Shown here piece by piece: positions 11,653 through 24,045 of a DNA stretch of 64,000 bases. Position numbers and translations under genes: made by a program. The DNA is from Apodospora peruviana (taxonomy: Eukaryota > Ascomycota > Sordariomycetes > Sordariales > Lasiosphaeriaceae). A model generated the notes under the pieces. It made no database searches. It was not told the DNA's origin and saw nothing but the letters and a program-made list of their open reading frames with translations. Position 1 is the stretch's first letter, and the number at the start of each line of letters is the position of its first letter. Where the stretch lies: the NCBI GenBank assembly GCA_033439685.1, contig JAUEDM010000003.1, positions 1,766,001 through 1,830,000 of the forward strand, in the 5' to 3' direction.

Positions 11653-12973
11653 GTAGGCGGCCTTACTGCAAACCATTCAAGAACCTCCACATTTGGTGCG
11701 CAAGCACGGTTGGTTTGGACCGGGCGTGCTGCCGGCAGTGTTGCTGGTGTATCCCTGTTCGGGAGCCAACCCCTAGCGTAGATATGCGGATAGGTACACC
11801 ATTCATGGGTAAATACGGAATAGTAGCCATCGGCAACCTTACAAAATCCTGGAAGATTCCTTGTCTATGATATATTTTGTGATCGGGGTGCTAGGGCTTG
11901 AGACGGCCTTTACAAGGGATATTTTGCTGCGTAAAACAAGTATTTCCAGGGTGGCTACCAGGTGCCCTGAAAAGTCACGAGCTGGACCCTTGTAAAGTAC
12001 GCGATGGCTACTATCCCGTATTTACCGTGGAATGGTGTGCACTCGAGGGCGCCACCTGTAGCTACCTTAGCATGTGCTTAGGTACTGTATCTGGGATAGA
12101 GGTATCTCACTCAGCGTCTTTACCCCTATTCATCCTCTTGCTAAGTAGATAGAATTCAGCGAGAACTATCCGATATCTGGATACGCAAAGAGCGAAGTGA
12201 CCTGTATATATCTCATCACAGTACAAAACAGAGTCTGTTAGTCTCCATAGAGTTATACATTCTATATCTGGTTTTTGTTGGCGATCTAGGTAGCTCTATC
12301 CGTCTCCTGTGGAGGAACGCAGCGGTCGCTTGTGTCAAAGCGCTGCTGCACACCCCGAGCCGCACAGTTGCATCCATCACATATCTCGCTTTACCTTCAA
12401 ACACAGACCGCTTCGTGCCTGTCAAGAGCGTCCCTTTCACAGCGATACCTGCAGTCCGTTTCTTTCTAACCTTCAGGATGGGAGGTGTATATGATATTCA
12501 TATATGATGCACCGATCACCGACAAATATACACAGTCTGCCCCGTGATACTAAAGTCTTGTCGATCTGTTGATTAAGCCCCTCACCACCTAGTTCTACCC
12601 CCACCCCTGGCAGGTGTTTTTCTCGATCTAGACTAGCACATTCCGGAGACGTCCGCACCTGATGGATCGTCGTCCAGATTCGAGAAGCGTTTCACGTTTG
12701 CGCACGCCAAGTCGCGTGAAAACTACAAGACCCCGCAGACATGAGTGGGTGGGTGAGTGTTGCTGGCGACTTTCGATTTAGGAACCGAGGTGGTTTGCCC
12801 ATCTATATGTACAGCTGAGGTTCCACGCTATGCCTGCATAGGTGTCCTGGGTGTCCACTGTCGAATGAGGCTTCTTCGTCAAAGTCGAAATCACGCCGCC
12901 GCTGCTACCGACCGCCCACTGGATCTAATATCGTCTTCTTGTCTCTAACAAGAAGTCGTCGGGCTTGCAAATA
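11653..12973. other. Intergenic, MSN5 3' side and regulator promoter
   Basis: This is a 1.3 kb spacer without a recognisable gene. It contains the 243-bp foldback element at 11796-12038, listed separately. The rest, 12039-12973, shows only short open frames and AT-rich patches. Confidence 0.55.
11796..12038. mobile_element. MITE-like foldback element with 37-bp terminal inverted repeats
   Basis: The arms 11796-11832 and 12002-12038 are inverted copies with 33 of 37 positions identical, counted by hand. A second, perfect 11-bp inverted repeat lies inside (11908-11918, ctttacaaggg, against 11987-11997). No open frame of note is enclosed. The ends begin ACACC/GGTGT, and a TA just inside the left border is matched by TG on the right, so a clean TA target duplication is not seen. 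The size and structure fit a decayed non-autonomous DNA transposon. A transcribed hairpin is the alternative. Confidence 0.6.
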
Positions 12974-15043
12974 ATGGTGTATTGCGGACAGCCGTCAAGG
13001 GGTTGCCAGATGTGCAGGACACGGCGGATCAAGGTATGTTGATGTGCGGATGATGCCGGCAAGGCTGGTAAAATAAGTACCAACCTTACCTACTAACCGT
13101 AGCATCTTCTTCATATCTGCTAGTGCGACGAGACAAAGCCCACCTGCAACCAGTGTGCCAAGTCCAGACGGCAGTGTCCCGGATACAAGGACGACTTCGA
13201 CCTGGTCTTGCGCAATGAGACAAGCGCGACGGAGCGGAGGGCGCAGAGGGCAAGCAAGAAAGCCGTCTTGCAACGGAGCAGCAGCAGCAGCAGCAGGAAG
13301 ACGACAACTGCCGGCCAGGATCTTCCATCCCCGCCACTATCATCTTCGTCCTCATCCAGCGGAGAGATTTCGCCTCTCGTAACCCGCCGCGTCGACCACT
13401 CGCCCTTTGAACAGGCTCTGATACCCGCCATCCAGGTGTCCACCGAGACGGTGGCATCGTGTCACTTCCTGTCCAATTTCGTCCTGGTGCCGCGGCAGGG
13501 GAGTACCCGTGGCTTCATGGACTACCTCATCCCACTCATGACGTCCAGTGACGGGTCCGCAGGTGCCGCTCATCTCCAGCATGCCTTCAACGCCTGCGCC
13601 CTCGCATCCCTATCCAACACCGTCACCTCCAACGGCGTAAGCCTCCCAGAGAAAGCGTACAACGAGTACGCAAAAGCCTTGAACGCCACGAATACCGCCC
13701 TGCGGGATCCCGAGGCGTGGAAATCCGACGCCGCGCTGGCCGCCGTGCTTCTGCTCGGCATGTTCGAAAACATCACGGCGCAGCAGCTGGGAGACATGAA
13801 TTGGGGTTCGCACATCGAGGGCGCCATCCAGATCGTCAAAGCTCGCGGCCGCAAGCAGCTGCGCACCAAGGTCGGCCTGCAGCTCTTCATCGCCGTGCGC
13901 ACGCAGTGCATCATCCACGCCCTGACCTCGGGCAAGGCACCCGCCATGGGCGCCGACTGGTGGCTGGGGGAGGATGCCGTGCACGACCAGCACGCCGCCG
14001 CGTGCCAGCGACTAAACCTCAAGGCAAGCGAGCTGCGCGCCGAGGTCATGGACGTGATGACCTCCAGCCTATCCCGGACGCCCGATGCCATCGACTTGAT
14101 CCTGGGACTGATGCGTCGATCGCAGTCACTCGACGAAGAGTTGGCCGCGTGGATGAAGTCGCTGCCCGAAAACTGGGCATGGAGGACTCTCTGCTGGCAA
14201 GGGCCGGTGCTGCCCGAGGGGGAGTACGCCAACGCCGAAGTGTTCCCCGGCCGAGTCGACGTGTACAACGATTTCTGGATCGCCAGCATGTGGAACATGG
14301 CGCGGACGGCGCGGCTGGTCCTCTCGTCCCTGACCGTCCGCTGCGCCGCCTGGGTGTGCTCGCCCGTCGACTACCGGACCACGCCCGAGTACGCGACCGC
14401 GGCCAGGATCTGCGCCGACAACATTGCCGACATACTCGCCTCGGTGCCGTACCACCTGGGCTGGCACACGAGGAGACGGGAGGCCTTCCCGGACGACGAA
14501 GCCTTGTCCGGGTTTGCCTGTGGCGACGACGACGACGGCAGCCTCAAGGGACTGGCCGGCTATTTCCTCACATGGCCGCTGGCGACGGTCATGAGCCAGG
14601 ACTACACGACCGATAACCAGCGGGCCTGGGTACAGGGCAGGCTCAAGTATATCGGCGATGGCATGGGCGTCCGGTATGCCCATATTCTCTCTCAGGTAAG
14701 CAAAACCCCCCTTCCTGTCTTTTGTTGGACAGGGTCTTGTCTCTCTCGGTTGATTTACATCTCTCTCCATATACAGCTCAAGATCCGGTTGCCATCCATG
14801 CTCATCCGTCGTGACGGCCTCATGGCCCAGCCATACCCGATGGCGCACAACTTTGAGAAGCTGCTGTCGGCCAAACGCGCACCACCGCCGAGTCCCGGGT
14901 ATACCATGAACCCGCTAGAACAGCGAGAGGCGATGCGCAAGGAGGATGTCGACAAGCGTCGCGCCGAGTTGATTGCCAAGGCCACTGGCGCCTCCGCGGG
15001 GGAATCGGCCAAGATGATTGCCAAAAAGCTGCTCTCCGTGTGA
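12974..15043 (+). CDS. Zn2Cys6 transcription factor with fungal-specific middle domain
   Basis: This is a binuclear zinc-cluster DNA-binding regulator; its target genes are unknown. Exons are 12974-13033, 13124-14695 and 14777-15043, 632 residues. The 20-codon first exon is essential because it carries the first two cysteines. Spliced, the cluster is C11-x2-C14-x6-C21-x6-C28-x2-C31-x6-C38. The introns have GTATGT and GTAAGC donors. A Ser-rich linker (two runs of six to seven Ser) follows, then a long helical region resembling the Fungal_trans_2/DUF3468 type. The coding part is markedly GC-rich, which creates long shadow frames. There is no metabolic gene cluster beside it, so the neighbours give no clue to the regulated pathway. 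Confidence 0.88.
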
Positions 15044-15766
15044 GAGGACAGAAGAGCGGGGTGACAATGCATGACTTTGGCTTCTTTCTGGATTTGTATT
15101 CATTATGGCGCGGTGTTCTGGAGTTTAGAGCGTTGCCGTGACTGTCACATAGGCCCATGTATTTCTATGAAACTCAGGTGTTGTATGATGTATGAAGAAC
15201 GAATACCCCCGAATATTCATTGCTTAGAAGTCTTTTTATAGGTCGCCTAGTACCACCGGTAAGTATATCGATACATATATACACTTAGACCTGCTCAAAG
15301 CAAACCACGTTGATGTAACCTTTTGAACCTCGTTGTCAAGTGAAGATGGCTAGACCATGGAAAGATCTGTCACCATGAACGCCGCGGCTTTTTGACTGAT
15401 ATAAAAGGCCACTGAAAAGAGAAGTTTCATCATCGTCCGATCCTGTTACGTCCATGTCGTAACAGCCATGTGCTTGGGATGAACACCAAGCCCTTCCTAA
15501 AATCAAGAGAAACAAAGAGATAAAGCTTGAGAAGTATTCAGCCATTCGTCCAAAGTCTAGAAGACGGACGTAACCGCGTCATCAGTCATTAAGTGGCAAC
15601 TCCCATCGCATGCAGGGTGGGTAGAGTTTCAATCCGAATCACTTCCCGCTCGCCTTGGGTATCATAACCATGAATGGCTGCATATTTATTTCCTGTCGAT
15701 TCGACCGGTTACCATCGATCTTTTGAAACGAGGCAGCGTGTAGACAGCACATTGGCCAGGATAACC
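15044..15766. other. Intergenic, convergent 3' ends
   Basis: This is a 723-bp convergent spacer between the zinc-cluster regulator and the small membrane protein. Nothing coding or structural was recognised. Confidence 0.5.
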
Positions 15767-16171
15767 TTACTTCTTTTTCCCTTTCGCTGTCTCCTCTTTC
15801 GCGCCACTGCCCAGGTTCCAGGCCTTGACCACCCAGCTCTGCGTCTTGTCGACGTAGTCCTCATTCTCGACGTGCTTGACTCCGACACGCACCCCATCCT
15901 TGGTGAAGACGACATGCTTGTCACCCATCTTCTTGCTCGCCTGGGCCTGTATCTTGACAACCGAGACGTAGATCTGGTAACCGACCCAAGCGAGGGCGCC
16001 TAGGATGATAAAGGTGATTATCAAGGGAATGATCTGGCTGGAAAGACCAGAAAAAAATCATTAGCTCGAGTGGACTTTCTCCCCGGAAGCTTGGGTAGCC
16101 AGCAATGCATCGCGCAAAACCTACCTGAGCGTTGATGGCGGCGCCTGCGGTTTAGCTTTCCCCCAGGCCAT
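15767..16171 (-). CDS. Small single-pass membrane protein, function unknown (105 residues)
   Basis: Exons are 16171-16125 and 16037-15767. The 86-bp intron (16124-16038) has donor GTAGGT, branch CTAATG and a pyrimidine-rich acceptor. Spliced, the protein begins MAWGKAKPQAPPSTLSQ. It has one strong hydrophobic segment at about residues 17-40 and a Tyr-containing juxtamembrane stretch. A soluble part follows with KIQAQASKKMGDKHVVFTKD and QSWVVKAWNLG, ending in a Lys-rich tail. I believe similar short proteins occur widely in Pezizomycotina but know no assigned function. The short N-terminus, single anchor and basic tail fit a tail-out organelle or ER membrane protein. It is divergent from SEC24 with 1.1 kb between. 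The two spliced exons in frame support a real gene. Confidence 0.75.
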
Positions 16172-17270
16172 GGCTTCAACGGAAAATACTGCTCAGTATA
16201 AACCACTTGTTCTTTGTGTCGAGGGCTGACAATCGATTTGCTTGGGCGAAAGTATAATGAATGATGCGACGAACACGAGGTGAGGAGGATAGGATCGTCC
16301 TGGTAGGGTAGAAATGTGTATATGCTAGGCAATAGCAATCAGGCTCGCGGGGGACAATGGCAATTTAACTGATTGATGTTTGTGGAAGCTGTCGCGGGTT
16401 CTTCCATCCAGACAACTTCCAGCTCAGCTACCCCGGACCACAAGTTCGCTGAACAAACTCCGTTGAGAGCACCCCGCCGCCGACACCAACAACATCCACT
16501 TCAGTTCTCCATCGGAGGGGCAGTGAAGAACAGGGGTCGGGGGCCCGGGTTCCCTTTTGCAGTCCCCGGCTCCCTGCTGCAGCTCAGGAGTCAGGACCGA
16601 GCTCCTCACACTGATCGGACCCCGCCTTCATTGGGGAGCCTGGATTCTGAACACGTGCCACATCAGCAGACACGAGTCTAAAATGCCAAGCTGCACGACA
16701 CTTCCCAGGTTGCTGGGTGGCTTTTGCCCACAAACCGGGACGTCACCTCCCTGAACCACCGAGTACCTCCACTCTCAACCTCCCCTTCCCGACCAGGTTG
16801 TCCACCTCACCATTCAAGTTGCGGTCCACGAAACTGTGTTCTTTGCGAGCTGGCCTGTCTTCAATCCAATCGCCCGTATATCAGATCAGGCTCCAGCGAC
16901 TGTGGCCGAGGTAGGTAGGTCCCTGCTAGCTTCTTCAACGTGATGCTGTAGCTAAGGCTAAGGCCAGTCTGTCTTCATAGCTCCTGATCCTTCACCTTCC
17001 GTCCCGACCTTGCACCTCGCCCGCCAACCAATGCAATTGTGGTAGCTAAGACCACAGGAAAAGCCAGACTACCATTCCAAGAGAGCTACCATTACTTTCG
17101 ATTCAAAAGGCGTGCTCGTTCGTCGCCACCTCTCACCGCATCCTCGTCCTACGAGGTCACTCTTCCCGGCTTGCGCTCGCCGCCATTCTGTTTCGTCCCC
17201 GCTTTGCACAACGGTTTACTCGAGTCTCCCACTTGTTTTTCTGCCTACAACTCGCACGTCCGCAACTGCA
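16172..17270. other. Divergent upstream region including the SEC24 leader
   Basis: This is a 1.1 kb spacer. The part nearest SEC24 is C/T-rich, as is common in highly expressed fungal promoters and leaders. A possible 5' UTR intron could start at the GTAGGT near 16913, but nothing confirms it. No gene was recognised. Confidence 0.4.
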
Positions 17271-20200
17271 ATGTCTGCCCCCAACGAGGGCTACGGCCAG
17301 TATCCGCCTCAACCTTACGCCGAGCAACAGCCCCTGTATCCTGAGCAGCCCGCGCAAGGATACGAGAACCCGGCCTCTCCCCCTCCCCCGGCTGCCGGCG
17401 CACATCCTCCCACCGACCATGGCAAGAAAAAGAAGAGAGCATATGCTGCTGCAGCCTTTGACGTCGCCGCTGGTGCCAATGCTGGAGTAGGCCTGCCTGG
17501 AGGAGGTCAGCAGTTCCCTGGTGCCCAGCCAGCCGTGCCCGTTTATGGGGGTTACCCTCAGCAAGATACCCAGCCCGCCGCCTACGGTGCCGTACCGCAA
17601 GCATATGGCGTTCCGCAGCTAGCCGCCCCTGGTGTGGGAGGTTATCAAGCCCCCGAGCCCTACTATCCCTCCGCCGGAGCTCCGCCCGGTGTTGGAGGTG
17701 TTGGCGGTATCACGTCTGGCCTTTCATCGATGCAGTTAGGGGCCAAATCCGGGGCGCCACAGCCGCAGCAGCTTCCACCACAAGCGAGAGCTGGTCCCTT
17801 GAATCAGCTCTATCCGACCGATTTATTGAACCAGCCTTTCAATGTTTCTGAGCTGGATCTCCCTCCACCGCCCATTATCCTGCCACCGAACGTGAGTTGC
17901 GATCCCAGCGTTCTTGCGTCCAATGTCCTAACAGCTGCTAGTCGTCCGTTACGCCGTCTCCTGATGCGAACTGCGCCCCTAAATATGTGCGGTCCACATT
18001 GAATGCCGTGCCCACTACCCACAACCTCCTCAAGAAGAGCAAGTTGCCTTTTACGCTCATTATCCAACCATACGCGGCGCTGCATGACTTGGACGACCCA
18101 GTTCCGGTCGTCCAGGACCAGGTTATATCGCGTTGCCGGAGATGCAGGTCTTACATCAACCCATTCGTGACCTTCTTGGATCACGGCCACAGATGGCGCT
18201 GCAACATGTGCAACCTGACCAATGACGTCCCACAGGCTTTCGACTGGGATGCTGCCGCTCAGAAAAGCGTGGATCGATGGCAACGACATGAGCTAAACCA
18301 CGCCGTTGTCGAGTTTGTCGCTCCGCAAGAGTACATGGTTCGGCCTCCGCAGCCACTGGTCTATCTCTTCCTATTCGATGTTAGCTATGCGGCTGTTTCC
18401 ACCGGCCTCCTTGCAACAAGTGCGCGCACCATTCTCGATAGTCTTAACAGGATACCGAACGCAGACCGGCGTACCCGTCTTGGTTTCATTGCAGTGGATT
18501 CCAGCCTTCACTACTTTGCGGTGCCCAAGGACAGCGAGGAAAATGGAGAGACAAGCATGCTTGTTGTCAGTGACTTAGACGAGCCATTCCTCCCTGTTCC
18601 TCAGGATCTTCTGGTTCCCTTGACCGATTCACGGACAAGTATTGAGAACTTCCTTACGAAGCTGCCAGAAATGTTTGTCAACAACCAGGACAACGGGTCG
18701 TGCATGGGATCAGCCCTCAGAGCCGGTCACAAGCTTATCAGCCCCCTCGGCGGAAAACTCGTTGTTCTCTCTGCATCCCTGCCCAACGTCGGCGAAGGCA
18801 AGCTCACTATGCGTGAAGACAAGAAAATTCTAGGCACTTCAAAGGAGAATGCCCTGCTCCAGACCGCCAGCTCGTTTTACAAGAGTTTCGCAGTTGAATG
18901 TTCGGTATGATCAATGCTTTTACATCACCTAACTTGGCATCTAGACCCGTGCTAACCATGACCAATAGAAAAATCAAGTGTCTATCGACATGTTTCTGTT
19001 CTCATCGGGCTATCAGGACGTCGCATCCCTCTCCAACCTACCAAGGTATACTGGAGGGCAGACGTGGTTTTACCCCGGCTGGAACGCTGGCCGTGCCGAG
19101 GATGCCATCAAGTTTGCTTCGGAATTCAGCGATTATTTGAGCTCTGAGATTGGTCTCGAAGCTGTTCTTCGCGTGAGAGCCTCGACTGGGCTACGAATGA
19201 ACGCATTCTATGGCAACTTTTTCAACAGAAGTTCCGAGTTAGTAGAACTTAAAGTCGATTTCTGTGCTGTAGTGACGTGCTAACGGTAGTACAGTTTATG
19301 CGCCTTTCCCGCTTTCCCGCGCGATCAATGCTACGTAGTGGAGGTAGCCATAGACGAATCGTTGACAAAGAACGTGATTTCACTCCAGGTACGTACAGGA
19401 CATATCGAATTCTTTTTGCATCCGCCATTCGCTAACGCTTACAGACTGCTGTTCTCCATACTACATGTAATGGGGAGAGGCGCATCAGAGTCATGACTCT
19501 TGCTCTGCCCACAACAACCAACCTCGCAGACGTGTATGCGAGCGCAGACCAGTCCGCAATAACGACTTACTTTAGCCATAAGGCCGTGGAGAGAGCGCTG
19601 AGCAATGGGCTGGAGTCGGCTCGGGACCTCCTGCAGAGCAAGGTCACGGAGATCATGCAGACCTTCCGAAAGGAGCTGGCTGGTGGCAGCATGGGCAGTG
19701 GCGGGTTACAGCTTCCTTCCAATCTCCGCGGCCTTCCGATCCTCTTCCTCGGACTGATCAAGAATATCGGATTAAGAAAGTCGGCACAAATCCCTTCGGA
19801 TCTCAGGTCTGCTGCGCTCTGCCACCTGTCAACGCTGCCTCTTCCGCTCCTGATTCAGTTTATATACGGCCGTTTGTACTCGCTGCATGACATGCCGGAT
19901 AACGCTGGCATTCCGGATCCCGAGACCAGCCAGATCGTTCTCCCACCTCCACTCAACTTGTCATCCGAGAGATTTGTGCCGTATGGGCTCTATCTCATCG
20001 ATGACGGCCAGACGCAATTCCTCTGGGTTGGTCGTGATGCTGTCCCGCAGCTGCTGCTCGATGTATTTGGCGTGGCAGACAGGACGCAGCTACATGTTGG
20101 AAAGGGTACGGTACCAGAGCTTGACAACGATTTCAACGAGCGGGTCCGGGCCGTGATTTCAAAGAGCTGCGACTACAAGTCGCGCGGAGTGGGGAGCATT

Positions 20201-20413
20201 ATCGTTCCGCATCTGTACATCGTCCGCGAAGACGGCGAGCCGAGTCTGAAGCTTTGGGCCCAGACACTCCTGATTGAGGATCGGGCCGACCAAGGGTTGA
20301 GCTATCAGCAGTGGATGGGCTCTCTCAGAGAAAAGGTGAGCTGATTTCCCGACTCTCTGTTCTCATGACGCACGGTTGCTAACGCTGATGTTTCTTTCTA
20401 GTTGGTCCAATAA
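17271..20413 (+). CDS. SEC24: COPII coat cargo adaptor Sec24
   Basis: Sec24 pairs with Sec23 in the inner COPII coat and selects cargo leaving the ER. Six exons: 17271-17891, 17942-18904, 18969-19237, 19295-19388, 19445-20335 and 20402-20413, totalling 949 residues. The last exon encodes only LVQ and the stop. Introns are 50-66 bp. The N-terminal 200 residues are Pro/Gln/Tyr/Gly-rich and disordered. The zinc finger is C272-x2-C275-x18-C294-x2-C297. The trunk domain follows (LFLFDVSYAAVSTGLL, SALRAGHKLISPLGGKLVVL), then a beta-sandwich, a helical domain and the C-terminal gelsolin-like module with GQTQFLWVGRDAVPQLL. Acidic and basic patches that could serve for cargo recognition are present, but I did not assign them. 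All phases agree. Confidence 0.96.
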
Positions 20414-23400
20414 ATAAGCTTGGTATAGTGTTCATGAATGGGCCAGTGAAAGCTCCCCGGGGATGCCAATGGAGTTACCAAGCGTGTAGATTTTGAGGGA
20501 TAGTCGAGAATAACAAGAAATTACGTTAATACCGTCTCTTATTTGTCGGCCGTGTATTGGCGATCAAAATGTCCCAGGAATACATTCCACCGAGAAATCC
20601 CGAGTTCCTGATCTTCAAAGCGGAGGGTTAACAGTCGGAGAAATGATCTAGAAGACGTCTAGAATTCGTCCCCAACCAAGGTATTTGTGGGTGACATGTC
20701 AGTTGCCGAGAATAGCAAGATCAGGAGCATTTAGTCTTTGTCCCTGGCATGGAACCCCTAGAATGGAGCCGGGTACGGGAAGCCTCCAGGCCGCACCAAG
20801 GCAGGACCCGGGGGTTTCAAGAGTTCAGTGTTTTAACAAAGGCGCGTGGTTGCGGCTTTTGCTTCACCATTGGGGCCAAGCAACATAGGCCTTCTTTGTC
20901 CGGTGCGGCGATCCGATGGAGGCTTGGGTCGGCGCTCGTGTTCATCAGGTACGGATTACACAGGCACGTGTGTGACAGGTACTGAAAACCGCCCAGCCTG
21001 ATGTGTTTCATGGTTAGACGTCACACAACGGTGGATTAATGGGAGACGGGAGGCCGAGTGACGGACGGGAGAACAAACATCCTTCCTCCCGGACTTTACT
21101 ACATTTAAGTTGCGATACTCGGTACGAAATACCATTTTGTGGTAGAAGAGGTTTGTAATTGGCCAGCCAGGCACGCCGGGACCGGACCGGACCACGGAGG
21201 GGAGGAAGCACTCTTCGTTCCCGTTTCTGGGCTTCTGGTCACAAGAAAGATGTTCGGACCATTGATGAAACCACTTCCCAATGTAACCCGTAAGTGTGAG
21301 CCAGTTGAGACACGCGCCCAGTCCAGGACGACTGCCCGGCGCATGGCCCCCATCCACGCGCTGTCTTCGCCGGGCGCCTAATTTAAGCCCTGGTTGGCCG
21401 TCGAAGCGTGCCTCATGCAAGCCATCACCCACTCACCAGAGCAAATCACAAGTGTGACGGTAATGCTCGCTCTGGGAAGATAGGCGCCAAGACGTTAATG
21501 GACCCCACGGCTCATGGCTCATATTTCTCTTCATGAGATGATGAGATGTGCAAGCAAACTGTGTGACGCTCGGCGGCAGCAGGAAAGAAAAAAAACGAGT
21601 AAGCACAGGTCGGCTGTCGAAACACACGCTCAATCTACATGAGATTGGAGCTGCACGAAGGAGCAAGCGCAAGGAGTGGCACGGTGCCTGCAAGAGGAGC
21701 CGCGCGACGGATCAATACACGCTGGGGGCGAAATGATATTCGTATATGAATGGCACAAGTACGGAAGTTGAGGACTCCAAAGATGATTGCGACAGCAAGT
21801 TGATAGCAGCGGCCGCCCGGCCCCCTTCGGATAATTGTGGAAAGCTTTACCTGAAGCCTGTTGAACGAAGAAGCGGCTCACAGATTGATTGTAGTGTAAG
21901 GTAAATATCGTGATGTCCAATAACCACGTGCATGTCGAGTACCTTTGGTGCGGCTTGAATGTACTAGGCCGACATCCATGGCGGGAACGATAACCACCCA
22001 GAGCTCGGGCAGATTAGTTGGGTGCAAAAAGGATGGTTCCTTGTGCCGTCCTGTGCTTCTGAAAAGGTGGCTTGGATGTCGTGTTGGTTGACGCAGGCGC
22101 TCTCGTCTTAAATGTAAAACAACTGAAATCCAGTCAATTTTGAATATAACGATCAAAGTCCGTGGCAGGCCGTCAGCTTAACAGAGCACCCAGCACTAAC
22201 AGACTATATGTGCATATCTGTAATAGTCTGTTAGTGTAAAAGGCATCAAGCTAAATTCGACATCCCGCTCTATCACTCTAGCCCTTTGGAGTTTACGCCG
22301 GCGAAGCATTTTAAATACACTACGAATGTGTTATCAAGATAATGGTGGTGAACGGGGACGGGCAACCCCGCTGCAGACCTTAGGTCCCTGCCCGTTTGGC
22401 GGTTTGGAGCAGCAAGTTCGAACCCACCCTTGAGACAGCGACTCCAAGCGTCAACGTCCCCAATATCCCAATCAAGCGATGCAACAGGGCAAGTCGCCCG
22501 TCTGGGGCTAGCTGCCAACACCGTGTGTCACCCCTCCCACTCCACCTCCCCATCCCCCTCCATCCAACACCACCAACTCGCTCCATGCCTGACCCCCTCC
22601 CCCCCCGGGCCCTCCTTCGCGCCCTCGGTGTCCTGTCCTGGATCGCCTCTGCCTCCTGTACTCCAGCACGGTGCCATAGGCCGAGACCCAGCCAGGTCCT
22701 CTGTTCGGGTCGTTCGTGCCTTTTCTACCTCTCTGCTCCCCCCCTCCATCCCATATCCCATCCCCAGGTCCCCTTTCCTCACGAGACAGGAGCTCCCATC
22801 TTCACCTTTCGACCATCGGTTTTGCGCGACCAGCCCGTGATCGCTTCCTCCCACAACCTAACGTCAACAATACCGGTTGTCACTGTATTGTGACCTCTCG
22901 ACGGCGAAGTGACTAAAGTCCAGCTTACAGCGAGCTTACCTACGGTACGCTTCAGAACCCAAAGCGGGGCCAACTGGCGCATCTTGCTACACCTCAGCTT
23001 CACAGCAGCTTTCTGACCTTTCTCAATCCACTCAGTCAGCCGTCCGTTCATCATTGTCGCAACCGAAGTTCTGGCAATAACGAACTCCCAAAGGTAAGTT
23101 GGTGACATGTTGCGCGCACCCCAGAGGATACTTTCTTGTTTCCCCCCTCCAAAGGAAGCCCGGGCTCTCACCCAGAGCAGATCATACAAGAACAAGACCT
23201 CTCCAAGGGCAAGGCGAGGCGTCTGATCACCGTTCCGTTCCGCGCCGACACAAACCCAACCACCTTTCCCTAGCGCAGCAGGTCACATCCAACAGCTGCT
23301 GCTCTCGGCGTCGAATACACCGTTAGCCAACTGTGATAGGAGGCGCTCCAGCACACAACTGTCAGCCCACCAGGCGGCTCGCCAACGACCAATCACTTGC

Positions 23401-24045
23401 CCCGCAATGCCTGGCACGGCTCACCCAGCGCCCGATTATCATCGCCATCTCGGTTTCTGCTTCCGCGGAGTCTTCTTGTGGTGTGGATAGCAGCTTGATC
23501 TGGAGATTCGTAATCTGTCTGGGAGAGTCCAGGTGCAAGTCGCACACACTATCAGACGCAACGGTCGCATCGCATAGCACCCTCCATCCTCGTGTTCCTC
23601 TTGGGCATGCTTGACCTAGTGATACTTGGAGTTCCCGAAGCTAACCTCAAAACGTTCTTCGTGTCAGGCAAACTCCGCCCTTCCTCCTCTTCAACCAAAG
23701 CACCCAGAAAGGACGAAAGACCGACGGTCACCTCAACTGTCCCATATTATCGACGACGACTTATTGCGACGGGATTAAGCTTACTTTAGCCTTGGCGAGA
23801 CATATAACGGCACGTCCCAGCAATCTGTCGACATCTGATATCGAGGCTACCCAGGGCGTCATTTGATTCAGTCAAATCCCGGATCTCCAACCGACGCTCG
23901 ACAATCGAGCTGTTCCCTCGATTTCTAGCATCGCGATCCGTTGGCGTGTGGCAGTCTTCCTTTGCCGCCAACAAAGTTGAGCAGTGTTGTCATCGTCAGG
24001 ACCTGCTACCCCGCATCCCGCGTCCCGGGAACCCCGCGCTCAACC
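20414..24045. other. Long gene-free stretch, SEC24 3' side and MAP kinase upstream region
   Basis: These 3.6 kb hold no gene I can support. The left part (20414-22300) has mixed composition and contains a perfect 14-bp inverted repeat at 22194-22236. The right part (about 22500-24045) has strong C/T-rich tracts, for example around 22530-22790, typical of fungal promoters and long leaders. A good splice donor (AAAG|GTAAGT near 23095) suggests a 5' UTR intron. Open frames on both strands up to 165 codons have no family signature. Confidence 0.5.
22194..22236. repeat. Perfect 14-bp inverted repeat with 15-nt spacer
   Basis: cactaacagactat (22194-22207) is matched by its exact reverse complement at 22223-22236. 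It could form a 14-bp hairpin stem or be a bound palindrome. Its role is not known. Confidence 0.8.

Noticed and set aside
13717..14616. Long frame of 299 codons on the plus strand
   Set aside because: It lies inside the GC-rich zinc-cluster regulator exon in another frame. It is Arg/Ala-rich, typical of a shadow, and the regulator frame has clear domains.
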